DNA of 64,000 bases from Panulirus ornatus (taxonomy: Eukaryota; Arthropoda; Malacostraca; Decapoda; Palinuridae). Below the pieces are notes generated by a model. The model saw only the letters and a program-made list of their open reading frames with translations, was not told the origin of the DNA and searched no databases. The DNA lies in contig NC_092231.1 in assembly GCF_036320965.1 (NCBI RefSeq), positions 26,003,394-26,067,393 of the forward strand. Reading direction: 5' to 3'. The position numbers and the translations under genes were made by a program. Positions 46,084-56,477 of the stretch are shown here, piece by piece (position 1 is the first letter of the stretch; every line of letters starts with the position of its first letter).

Positions 46084-47109
46084 AGAGTCCTGGAAAGAGG
46101 GGCAAGTATGAAGTCTGTTGGGGATGAGAGAGCTTGGGAAGTGAGTCAGTTGTTGTTCGCTGATGATACAGCGCTGGTGGCTGATTCATGTGAGAAACTG
46201 CAGAAGCTGGTGACTGAGTTTGGTAAAGTGTGTGGAAGAAGAAAGTTAAGAGTAAATGTGAATAAGAGCAAGGTTATTAGGTACAGTAGGGTTGAGGGTC
46301 AAGTCAATTGGGAGGTGAGTTTGAATGGAGAAAAACTGGAGGAAGTGAAGTGTTTTAGATATCTGGGAGTGGATCTGTCAGCGGATGGAACCATGGAAGC
46401 GGAAGTGGATCATAGGGTGGGGGAGGGGGCGAAAATTTTGGGAGCCTTGAAAAATGTGTGGAAGTCGAGAACATTATCTCGGAAAGCAAAAATGGGTATG
46501 TTTGAAGGAATAGTGGTTCCAACTATGTTGTATGGTTGCGAGGCGTGGGCTATGGATAGAGTTGTGCGCAGGAGGATGGATGTGCTGGAAATGAGATGTT
46601 TGAGGACAATGTGTGGTGTGAGGTGGTTTGATCGAGTAAGTAACGTAAGGGTAAGAGAGATGTGTGGAAATAAAAAGAGCGTGGTTGAGAGAGCAGAAGA
46701 GGGTGTTTTGAAATGGTTTGGGCACATGGAGAGAATGAGTGAGGAAAGATTGACCAAGAGGATATATGTGTCGGAGGTGGAGGGAACGAGGAGAAGAGGG
46801 AGACCAAATTGGAGGTGGAAAGATGGAGTGAAAAAGATTTTGTGTGATCGGGGCCTGAACATGCAGGAGGGTGAAAGGAGGGCAAGGAATAGAGTGAATT
46901 GGAGCGATGTGGTATACAGGGTTTGACGTGCTGTCAGTGGATTGAATCAAGGCATGTGAAGCGTCTGGGGTAAACCATGGAAAGCTGTGTAGGTATGTAT
47001 ATTTGCGTGTGTGGACGTGTGTATGTACATGTGTATGGGGGGGGGGTTGGGCCATTTCTTTCGTCTGTTTCCTTGCGCTACCTCGCAAACGCGGGAGACA
47101 GCGACAAAG

Positions 47110-47141
<32 letters not shown>
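46081..47141 (+). mobile_element. LINE copy 3, young 3' half of ORF2 plus 3' UTR
   Basis: The open frame runs in phase from 46081 (ARVLERGAS, before the first Met at 46108) to the stop at 46924-46926. From that Met: RT motif C FADDTALVADS at residues 17-27, NVNKSKV in the 40s-50s, FRYLGVDLSADG near residue 85, VVPTMLYGCEAWAMDR near 135-150, WFGHMERMSEERLTKR near 205, GRPNWRWKDGVKK near 230. These are the palm end, thumb and C-terminal part of a non-LTR reverse transcriptase. Fingers, motifs A and B and the endonuclease are absent. The 3' UTR is the short form and ends in the CGCTACCTCGCAAACGCGGG core and poly(A). No disabling mutation is seen, but 5' truncation makes it non-autonomous. Clade is unresolved. 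Confidence 0.9.

Positions 47142-47166
<25 letters not shown>
47112..47166. repeat. LINE poly(A) passing into (AT)n
   Basis: About 30 A, then 13 AT units. Confidence 0.95.
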
Positions 47167-47171
<5 letters not shown>

Positions 47172-47324
47172 GTCATTTTTCCCATCGGAAGGAAAGTAGG
47201 TACCAATTCAATTTACAGGTTAGAATGTATTTGTCTAACTTTTTAATGCCTAGTTGACGAGTTGGTAGTTAGGGTTGGGAGAAATGCCTCGGGTGAATTT
47301 TTTTTTTTTTCTTTTTAATGGATT

Positions 47325-47460
47325 AGCTTTTCCAGTCTGTATGTATCCAGTTTAGATGTTATCAGTTTGGATGTTTCCATTCTAGATATTTCCAGTTTAA
47401 GTTATCTAGTGTGGACGTTTCCTGTTTAGATGCTGCCAGTCCAAAAGTTTTAGCTGGCCG
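47325..47460. repeat. Degenerate 20-bp GTTTAGATG repeat
   Basis: CCAGTTTAGATGTTATCAGT, TTGGATGTTTCCATT, CTAGATATTTCCAGTTTAAG, GTGGACGTTTCC and GTTTAGATGCTGCCAGTCC form an array with a period of about 20. Confidence 0.75.
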
Positions 47461-47479
47461 GTCGTAAGTAGACGTTCCT

Positions 47480-48070
47480 CCGTCAGTTTAGGTTGACTGT
47501 AAGGTCGTGTACTGTGGTGTGTGGACGGTTGGATACAGGGAGTGTAGAGTGTGAGGCGTGGAGGGCTGGGAGTAAGGAGATTAGTGTGAGGTGTGGAGGG
47601 CTAGATGTAGGGAGTCATGCATGGGTCATGGTGAGGTGTGGATGTGTAGCGTCGGCCATAAAGGAATATGTGTTGGTGAGAGTAGTCTACAACACACACT
47701 TTTACACACTACATTTACCTTCTGTTGCTCCACTTTTCTACCTTCCCCGTATAATCTCTTCTTTTACCCTCCCTAACTACCCATGTAAAACTAGGGTAAT
47801 GGCCAGTGTAGCTTATCGGAATTATCGACTAAGATCCTGTGTGATGTATAACGTGGGGCAAGCTTGGTGTTGTAGGGCGTACGGGCTCCGTTGCGGGTGG
47901 TGGGTGTATGTAGTCTCTTACGAGGGAAAGAGGTAGAAAAGGGCGTACTTGGTCCGTTGGGAAATGAGTCCAGAAAGGTGCACGTAGTGCCGGTGGAAGT
48001 GGGTGTAGAAGGGCGTACGTGGCCTGTTGGAGTATATGGGTGTTGAATGTTGTACGCAGTCTCATGGAGG
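47480..48070. repeat. Degenerate GTGTGGAGGGCT and GGGCGTACGTGGTCCGTTG repeats
   Basis: GTGAGGCGTGGAGGGCTGGG and GTGAGGTGTGGAGGGCTAG lie at 47549-47605. From 47870, AGGGCGTACGGGCTCCGTTG, AGGGCGTACTTGGTCCGTTG and AGGGCGTACGTGGCCTGTTG recur at about 70 bases. Overlapping frames here are compositional. Confidence 0.55.
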
Positions 48071-48239
48071 AATTTAATCATCATGCATGAGATTATGAAC
48101 ATACCCTCTCAACCCTGAGATGGGTTAGCGAGGCCGTATATATATGTATGCATATAAAGCAATTCCTACTTATCAACGGATGGTTGAAACCTGTTATATT
48201 GGAAATCGCCTTGGTTCCTTTAGGTATTTTGTTTACATC

Positions 48240-48665
48240 TCAGTTCAGATAAGTTTTGTGACCGCTTGAAGTTCTCTGAATATTGTGACCGTCCATGCTG
48301 TCATGGAATATCGTATGGCACACTTCTGGGGGACGAGGACATTTTTCTGAGTGGCTTATAGTCAGAGAAAGAAAGTAAACTGTGTCCAGTGTGTGATGAT
48401 CGCTGCATGTCCAGGTCTTGATCCCCACAGACCCATAGAAGGTACCTTGGATGGTCGCTGCCATCCAGTTCTCTGTGATCTCATAACCTTCCAGGACGCA
48501 TGACATACCTCAGCCTCTGGATCAAGCAAGTCAAAGACCGTCCAGAATCTCTGACGTTTGCCTAACCAACCATAACCGCCGGGTCCCCTTGCATGACAGT
48601 CGATCTCTTCCCGCTGGAGCACTTGAGCAATTACTGCCTCTTGACGGACCAGTTCCTCCTACTGG
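48240..48665 (-). pseudogene. Coding-like relic, unidentified
   Basis: On the minus strand two frames read consecutively. EELVRQEAVIAQVLQREEID and LLDPEAE lie in one phase (about 48500-48660), then EGYEITENWMAATIQ and GIKTWTC in another (about 48400-48500). The content is charged and not low-complexity, and one frame takes over where the other loses sense, which looks like a frameshifted gene or transposon ORF. I cannot name the family. It could also be chance. Confidence 0.3.
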
Positions 48666-49133
48666 TCTCAACTTAGCTTCTCTGCTGCTTTTTGGAAATA
48701 CCAGATGGTCCTAACACCTTTTGTGTTAACTATGTAACCGTTGTGAAGGTAAGACTGTGTCTTCTGGTAAAGAGAGAAGGTAGATGGTCACAATAGTAGA
48801 AAATGGTAAAGAAAGGAAGGAAGATTAAAAAGAATGCGTCACGATCACCCCGTATATGATATCAGATAAAGGTGGACTCTCTCTCTGTGCAGTAAAAAGA
48901 AGTAAAATCCTCCAGGGTAAAGAAATGTACGGTGCTACTCCCTGGGTGTGTTCCAGTCGTCTTCCAGGTTCCAGCCCAGAAAGTCACTCTGTCTTCTACA
49001 GAATTTTTAGAGTTTAAGAGGTGGAGGAAGTTTCTTCTTGAATATGCAACGCAGTTCCTCAGTTTTTCTCCCCATGGCCTGCACCTCACTATCTCTAGTA
49101 GTCTCGACTTGTAGTCCGCGTGACGAATATTTA

Positions 49134-49135
<2 letters not shown>
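48666..49135. other. No gene seen
   Basis: Balanced sequence with short frames on both strands, none recognised. Confidence 0.3.

Positions 49136-49208
<73 letters not shown>
49136..49208. repeat. (CT)n microsatellite
   Basis: About 36 CT units. Confidence 0.95.
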
Positions 49209-49210
<2 letters not shown>

Positions 49211-49329
49211 GGGTCTTAAGTCATCACGTTATTTCGCGTGTAAATGTAACGGTAGAAGCAGCCGTGTGTTACTTTAATCCTTGCGTTGTTTCAAGCCTTC
49301 CTGGACGGAAATTACAAGCAGCAGGAGCT

Positions 49330-49840
49330 GTTCCAGCAGTGACACATGGCCGCCACACAGGAGGAGCTGTAGCAACAGTGACACATGGCCACCACACAGG
49401 AGGAGCTGTAGCAACAGTGACACATGGCCACCAAACAGGAGGAGCTGTAGCAGCAGTGACACATGGCCACCACACAGGAGGAGCTGTAGCAGCAGTGACA
49501 CATGGCCACCACACAGGAGGAGCTGTAGCAGCAGTGACACATGGCCGCCACACAGGAGGAGCTGTAGCAACAGTGACACATGGCCACCACACAGGAGGAG
49601 CTGTAGCAACAGTGACACATGGCCACCACACAGGAGGAGCTGTAGCAGCAGTGACACATGGCCACCACACAGGAGGAGCTGTAGCAACAGTGACACATGG
49701 CCGCCACACAGGAGGAGCTGTAGCAGCAGTGACACATGGCCACCACACAGGAGGAGCTGTAGCAACAGTGACACATGGCCACCACACAGGAGGAGCTGTA
49801 GCAGCAGTGACACATGGCCGCCACACAGGAGGAGCTGGCC
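49330..49840. repeat. 39-bp minisatellite
   Basis: Thirteen units with phrases GTGACACATGGCCACCACAC and AGGAGGAGCTGTAGCAGCA. Only two positions vary regularly (CAGCA/CAACA and CCACC/CCGCC), plus one AAACAGG. Thirteen codons per unit with no stop keep two frames open on each strand: 195 and 261 codons on plus, 176-277 codons on minus. That is why it looks like a repeat protein. No domain, signal or flanking exon supports coding. Confidence 0.95.
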
Positions 49841-49859
49841 ATTGTTCTTGAGGAGTTTC

Positions 49860-50045
49860 TTCAAGGGCGTGTTTCTCCTCTCCCTCGTGTGGTCTTGCAC
49901 TGTAGGCTTTCCCGTCCCTCCGCTCCCCGCTTCCTCCTACCCACCGGCGGCGCAGCAGCAGCCACAGCCGTGCAGCAGGAAGCACACCGTCCGTGCTCCT
50001 GCACCGCCCGAGCCCGCCGCCGCTCTGCACCGCTGTCTTGTCCCA
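49860..50045. other. GC-rich CpG patch
   Basis: CCACCGGCGGCGCAGCAGCA, CCGCCCGAGCCCGCCGCCGC and neighbours make a GC-rich, CpG-containing segment just after the 39-bp array. Frames through it are continuations of the array frames. Possible regulatory or exonic DNA, not demonstrable. Confidence 0.3.
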
Positions 50046-50145
50046 ATATTTGTTTGGGACGCCTGAATACCCAGCGTAATATCGTGCCCGATGTAGACCC
50101 AATTTTGTTGATCTTTAAAAAGCGGAAAATAGAACATTCTCTCAT

Positions 50146-50162
50146 CATTATTATTATTATTG

Positions 50163-50217
<55 letters not shown>
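50146..50217. repeat. (ATT)n microsatellite
   Basis: About 23 ATT units with one TTGTTG interruption. Confidence 0.95.
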
Positions 50218-50218
<1 letters not shown>

Positions 50219-50409
50219 TCGCCTATGTAAAAGCTCCAGAAATTGTAAAGTTTTCCAAAAATCGCTCATAGAACATTCCTTTGTCCGCAGTGTTGTGAAG
50301 GTTAGGCTTATGGTAAGTTTAAACTTTCAAGAGGCAGTTATAAGAGCATGAAGGGTAACTGCTAATTATGGAGAGGAACGTTTTCAAAAGGTATGGAATC
50401 ATTGAATAA

Positions 50410-50471
50410 CCTTCCCCCCCTCCCCCCCTCCTCCTCCTCCTCCTCCTCCTCCTCCTCCTCCTCCTCCTCCT
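50410..50471. repeat. C-run and (CCT)n
   Basis: CCCCCCTCCCCCCC, then about 15 CCT units. Confidence 0.9.
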
Positions 50472-51535
50472 TCCTTACACCGTAGATAGAATTTTTTCTT
50501 TAAAGTCGTTTGTAAAGAAAAAAAAGAAGAAATAAAAGGCCCGAGTTTTTTCTTTTAGAGCATTTTATTTTCTATATTTTTCGTCTTGTTTTCGTTATGA
50601 ATTTATAGCTTGATTATCAGTAGTAAGTTAGTGAAGTGAGGATGAACATGAATTCAAGGGGGAGCTAAAGCATCGTGAAAAAGAGTATCAACAAATGAGG
50701 GACAGCTGAGCTTTAAATATATTATTTTTTTTCTTTTTTTTTTTCTACCTCGACTGTGTCTTTAAGGAATTTTTTCCCCTGGTACGAACGAGGTAGTTTT
50801 CTCATCTTTTATTCACAGTAAAAATCTGAGCTATTTCTTGGCTTGAATTCCCCAGCCCAGTAATCTTTAGGCTTTTGATGTTGGCCGTACGGAAGCCAGT
50901 GGGGAAGTGACGCTTGCTTCACTATTGCCATTTCTCGTTTTCTATGACGTTCCACCGCGAAGAAATTCCGGTGAGGGAGGTTGCTAGAATCACCATATCT
51001 ATGGTTTATCTCGCTGTCTTCAGCATTTTCTTGGTGTTACTAATGAAAATGTGGGTAATATGAAGCGCGTAACTCATGTTCAAATTTGGGAGTTTCACAA
51101 TTTTTGTGTTTAAGGTGGACTTAGCTGATTGGGTTTGATAATATTGTTTTTTTTTTTTTCTTTCCTTTACATAGCCTCCATTTTCTCTGATGAAGAGAGA
51201 AAATTCTTGCCACTCTCAGGGAAGTTTTTTGTTACTCGTTTCAAAGGCAAGAAACCTCATGGAGCTTAAATTGTCAATTTGTCACTCAGAAATGGCGGGA
51301 ATATTACGAAAATTTACAAAGGCGAAATGTGCAGGGTGCGTAAAGGCTGATATGACATGCGAGGTGACTTAGGAAGAGCCCCCCTTATGGCGGGTTAGCA
51401 GAGGGTCCATTAAGGGGGTGAGGATAGAGGTAGGTAGTTAGGTCCCCGTGAGAGGCGTTTCGGCGGGTGTGTGACAGGAACTGCACAGATCATAGGGACG
51501 GATGCACCAGAAAGGCCCAGACTGGGGGATGTGGT
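50472..51535. other. Repeat-poor, A/T-leaning stretch
   Basis: No gene recognised. A 60-codon frame at 51190-51372 is without motif. Confidence 0.3.
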
Positions 51536-51539
51536 ATCC

Positions 51540-51744
51540 CCCCATCCCCCCCCCGACCCTCCTCCTCCTCCTCTTGTGTCTCAGGCAGGACTCACACACC
51601 CCCCTCCTCCCTCCTCCCCCCCCCCACTCTCCCAACCACTCCCCTTCTCTCTCCTTCCCTCACTCCTTCATCACGGACCACCTCCTCCTCCTCCTCCTCC
51701 ATCTCTTTCTCCTTCATCGGAGACTTGTCCGCGCTTTAGGCTGC

Positions 51745-51821
<77 letters not shown>

Positions 51822-52602
51822 TTCTCAGACCTCCGTCCTGGCGTATGAAATACCACTTTTGTTCTGCTTCTTAATTCTGCTCTGAATTACTTGTCGTCTT
51901 GTTCTTCGTCTCTGTCCTTTGTCAGTTGCGCCTTACCCACGTCCTGGCTGTAATCTGGTATAATTTCCTCTCCTCTCCTGTCTTCCTTTGTCTTCTCGTT
52001 GTTCGCCTCCTCCCTCCTCACCACTTTCCTGCTACTGGGCGCCGGCCGGCCGGCCGTCTCCAAGAGCTCCTGTCTTCCATTTAAGAGTCCCCCAACCTCT
52101 CCCCTCCCCTCGCCTCCCTCCCCCTTTTTTATTATTTCGACTCCACTTCCCCCTCCCTTACAAACTGTCTCTTGCTTCCCCTGCTTCAAGTTCTCTTCCT
52201 AACTTTTTTTTTTTTATATATATTTCTATTTTCGGTATTGTCAAGTATTTTTTTATTCTTCTTCTTCGGCATTTCCCTGTTCTCTGTCTTTTTTTTTCTC
52301 TTTGTGTCACATTTTCTTTTCTCCTCATTTGTTATTCTTTCATTTATGCTCGAGATCGTCTTTCATTTTCCATCGTCATTCTTCCTCCTCCTCCTCCTGC
52401 TGTGCCATTCATCTTTTATGCTCTCCTTTCGCTCACCTGTCTATTGTCTTTGGAGACCTTCTCTTCATGGTGTGTGTGTGTGTGTGTGTTCTCCTCCGCC
52501 ATTGGCTTCCTCTTCTATTATGTATTTCTCTCCTCCCCTTGCAACATTCTCAACTTCTTCCATGAAACACTTGAGACATTCTCTCATCCTGTTTCGTCCC
52601 CT

Positions 52603-52670
<68 letters not shown>

Positions 52671-52915
52671 GGCACTCTTTTTGTTCTCCTTCAGTGTTCT
52701 CTTTCACGGAGCACTTATGTTCAGCGCAGGTGTTCTCGTTATTTTGTTCATCATTCTCCTTTTCTTTCTCAGTATCATTTCTCCCGTAGCTCCAGATTTC
52801 CTCCTTTCTTTCTTTCTTATTCTCTTTTCTAACCATTCTCTCTGACATTTTCCTTTAATCCTCCTCCTGTACAGCTTTCTTTTTCTCCATCTTCGCAATC
52901 TCTTCTTCTGCTTCA

Positions 52916-52977
<62 letters not shown>

Positions 52978-53598
52978 CTTCGTCTTATCTTTCTGTTTAT
53001 AGAACTATCCTCCTCTCTTCGCTGAACATGACTGACGTGTTAAAGTATGGTAGAAAGTCCCGCTTTTTCCTCCCGTCAGCAGGACCTTATCCACTTGTCC
53101 TGATCAGGGCAGTCGTCTTTTTATTCCAGTACTCTGTTATCATTACCCAATTTAACTCCTGCGTGGATGTATTTTCTATTGTTATACTGATTACCTCTTC
53201 GTACATTCTCCCTCCTCTTTCCCCGTTGATCAATTTCTTCTCTCTCCTTCACACCGTCGTATGTAATGTCCTCTCCCGTCTTCTCCCGCATTTATTGTGT
53301 CTTACGCTGTTTGGTCATGTCCTCCCCACCAGTTCGCTCCATTATTTAGTTAATCGTCATAACCACCATGTCCCCCCTCCCACCTTCCTCCTCCTCCTCC
53401 TCCTCATCCTCATCCTCCTCCTCCCTCCCTCCCTCCCTCCCTCCCTCCCTCCCTCCCTCCCTCCCTCAGATCTAGTCAGTGACGTGGTTATGTCCTAAGT
53501 GTCGCTACGCATCTTTAGTGACCCATCATGTCATGTTCTCATCTCCCCATACCTCGTCCTTAACACCCCCCCCCACCTCCTCCCTACTGCCTTCTTCA

Positions 53599-53677
<79 letters not shown>

Positions 53678-53700
53678 CATTCGTCCTTTCTTGGTCTTCT
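51540..53700. repeat. Pyrimidine-rich block with nested microsatellites
   Basis: More than 2 kb in which the + strand is mostly C and T. It contains (CT)n at 51748-51825, 52603-52667 and 53599-53672, (AT)n at 52916-52975, CCGG units at 52042-52056 and (CCCT)n at 53420-53466. Ser/Leu/Phe/Pro-rich frames up to 227 codons result from the bias. Confidence 0.8.
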
Positions 53701-53704
53701 TGAG

Positions 53705-54490
53705 GATATTACTCTTATCGTCCTCTTCCTTAAGGTACGAGACTCTTATCGTCCTCTTACTCAGGGTACGAGACTCTCATCGTCCTCTTCCTCAGGGTAC
53801 AAGACTCTTATCGTCCTTTTCCCCAGGGTACGAGACTCTTATCGTCCTCTTCCTCAGGATACGAGACTCTTATCGTCCTCTTCCTCAGGGTACGAGACTC
53901 TTATCGTCCTCTTCCTCAGGGTACGAGACTCTTATCGTCCTCTTCCTCAGGGTACGAGACTCTTATCGTCCTCTTCCTCAGGGTACGAGACTCTTATAGT
54001 CCTCTTCCACAGGGTACGAGACTCTTATCGTCCTCTTCCACAGGGTACGAGACTCTTATCGTCCTCTTCCACAGGGTACGAGACTCTTATCGTCCTCTTC
54101 CACAGGGTACGAGACTCTTATCGTCCTCTTCCACAGGGTACGAGACTCTTATCGTCCTCTTCCACAGGGTACGAGACTCTTATCGTCCTCTTCCTTAGGA
54201 TACGAGACTCTTATCGTCCTCTTCCTCAGGGTACGAGACTCTTATCGTCCTCTTCCTCAGGGTACGAGACTCTTATAGTCCTCTTCCACAGGGTACGAGA
54301 CTCTTATCGTCCTCTTCCACAGGGTACGAGACTCTTATCGTCCTCTTCCACAGGGTACGAGACTCTTATCGTCCTCTTCCACAGGGTACGAGACTCTTAT
54401 CGTCCTCTTCCACAGGGTACGAGACTCTTATCGTCCTCTTCCACAGGGTACGAGACTCTTATCGTCCTCTTCCACAGGGTACGACCCTCC
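53705..54490. repeat. 31-bp minisatellite with higher-order structure
   Basis: About 25 units of GGTACGAGACTCTTATCGTC with CTCTTCCTCAG or CTCTTCCACAG. Variants are blocked: CCTCA units, then one TATAG unit, then six CCACA units (to about 54185), then GGATAC, CCTCA units, TATAG and seven CCACA units. The same order twice indicates a segmental duplication inside the array. Confidence 0.95.
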
Positions 54491-55138
54491 TCGTCTTACA
54501 CACCTTAGTTAACGCGTCATTGTCATGCCTCTTCACCTTCACTCGTAAATCTTGTCATGTTCGTTTGTCTCCTTCGTACCCACCTGGCCCGCTACTCGCT
54601 TCCCTCTGACTTACAATTATCGGGTCCTTCTTGTCCTCCCTCTGTCCCCTCATTATCCTGCCATATCCTCTCTTGTCTCTCTTGTAATCCCGTAATTACC
54701 CTGTCGTGTGCTCACCTGTCCTTCGTCCATCCCCTGAGAATGACCGGGGTCTTGTCGACACCCCTGCTGCCTCTTGTGTCTCTCTCTCTCCGAGGCCGTT
54801 TCAGTGTGGCATATGACACGACCTGGCGTATGACACGGCCTGGCGTATGACACGACCTCGGGCATTAATTGCCACAGAGTCAACAAGACTGCGTGGGAGG
54901 GGGTTGGGGGGGATGGCTAGGGGGACTGAGGTCATGTGGTCCCCCCCCCCCCCTCTCACCTCCCCAAGCCCTTCGGTAGTCAAGGATTTTATGTCACTCT
55001 TGGAATCCAAGGAAATCCCGCCTTTGTCTCCTTCTGTCCTAGGTGTCATATTGGCCCGGCAGATGACAGTGGGTTGGGACCAATATTCAAATGATTTTAC
55101 GGTCAGGAGACTGTCTTGTGAGGTTGGTGCGCCCCTAA
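54491..55138. other. Mixed sequence, no gene seen
   Basis: GGCGTATGACACG(A/G)CCT occurs in tandem near 54812-54860. C10 run at 54942-54952. Nothing else recognised. Confidence 0.35.
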
Positions 55139-55490
55139 CCTTTCGAGCACGAACGGTACGAATCTGGAGCACGAACGGCACGAGTCTGGAGCACGAACGG
55201 TACGAATCTGGAGCACGAACGGTACGTATCTAGAACACGAACGGTACGAATCTATAACACGAACAGTACGAATCTGGAGCACGACGGTACAAATCTAGAA
55301 CACGAACGGTACGAATTTGAAGCACGAACGGTACGAATCTAGAACACGAACGGTACGAATCTGAAGCACGAACGGTACGAATCTAGAACACGAACGGTAC
55401 GAATCTGGAGCACGACGGTACAAATCTAGAACACGAACCGTACGAATCTGGAGCACGACGACGGTACGAATCAAGAATACGGTACGAATC
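55139..55490. repeat. 22-bp array, foldback left-arm orientation
   Basis: About 15 units of GCACGAACGGTACGAATCTG or AACACGAACGGTACGAATCT. The unit is clearly related to the foldback arm unit GCACGACGGTACGACC at 62127-62310. Confidence 0.9.
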
Positions 55491-55599
55491 GTCGTATTGA
55501 AGGATCGTACCATTGTCCTCGTATTGAAGTAGCTGTTACCGTCTTACTCTGTTGTGATGTCTCAGTTATCGTATCGTATAGCTCAGTTATTGTACGAAT

Positions 55600-55915
55600 A
55601 TGCTTAGTCATGGTACCACTGTGCTCAAATATCGTACCGTTCTGCTCAAATACCGTACCACTGTGCTCAAACACTGTACCGTTGTGCTCAAATATCGTAC
55701 CGTTGTGCTCAAATACCGTACCGCTGTTCTCAAATATCGTACCGTTCTGCTCAAATACCGTACCACTGTGCTCAAATACCGTACCACTGTGCTTAAATAT
55801 CGTACCGTTCTGCTCAAATACCGTACCACTGTGTTCAAATATCGTACCGTTCTGCTCAAATACCGTACCACTGTGCTCAAATACCTTGCCGTTGTGCTCA
55901 AAGTTAGTACTGGCG
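55600..55915. repeat. 21-bp array, foldback right-arm orientation
   Basis: About 14 units of GCTCAAATACCGTACCACTG or GCTCAAATATCGTACCGTTC. The unit reads as the inverse of the upstream array (TCGTACCGTT shared on opposite strands). The 7-codon period keeps frames of 105-118 codons open on both strands; not coding. Confidence 0.9.
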
Positions 55916-56477
55916 TGCTGGTCAAGCGCTTAGAATTAGAAATTAAGAATTATTGAACACGATGTTAAACCATGTAAGGCATTTTGCTCACGTAGGACCA
56001 TACCCGCAGCGGTCGCCTCCATGATCATACCTTATATCCTTCAGTAGGCAGTATAATGCTATGCTCCATCAGTGCAGGACCACAGGACTTCCACGAAGGG
56101 TTTTAAGACAGCGCAAAGCCTCCTTCTGTGGTCGTAAGGTGTGTGTGTGTGTGTGTCCTTTACCCGTCATCCCGATTAAATTACCTCCCGATAAAGCCTT
56201 CATGTGCGAGATGAAAAGGCTTTTTGTGGATTAGGTTCAAAGTTACGTTGGTGTCAGTAAGTCGAGGGAGCCTTATCGACGTGTAGTAAAGTAGAGGCTT
56301 TCATTATCCTTGTCCCCATAAACCGGGGGAGGGTCGCTCCAGCCTCACTGTCATTCCCTTAGATTTACCCGGGCACTCACGCGCGCCCGCACGTGTGTCT
56401 GTGTGTTTGCCGACGTGAGCCTGTGTTTACGTTTGCAGACATTGTTTGCCTTGTTTGGACACAGACTCTGCCTTACG
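55916..56477. other. No gene seen
   Basis: Mixed sequence with a short GT run near 56137-56157. No recognised feature. Confidence 0.3.

Noticed and set aside
49264..50102. Repeat-protein genes on both strands over the 39-bp array
   Set aside because: The period is 13 codons with no stop, so two frames are open on each strand. There is no domain, signal peptide or defined exon boundary.
51988..52789. Hydrophobic 205-227 codon proteins
   Set aside because: The block is pyrimidine-rich, giving Ser/Leu/Phe/Pro in every frame. The frames end in (CT)n translation.
53705..54490. Descent of the 31-bp array from the foldback arm (shared GGTACGA)
   Set aside because: Only seven bases are shared and the rest of the unit does not align.
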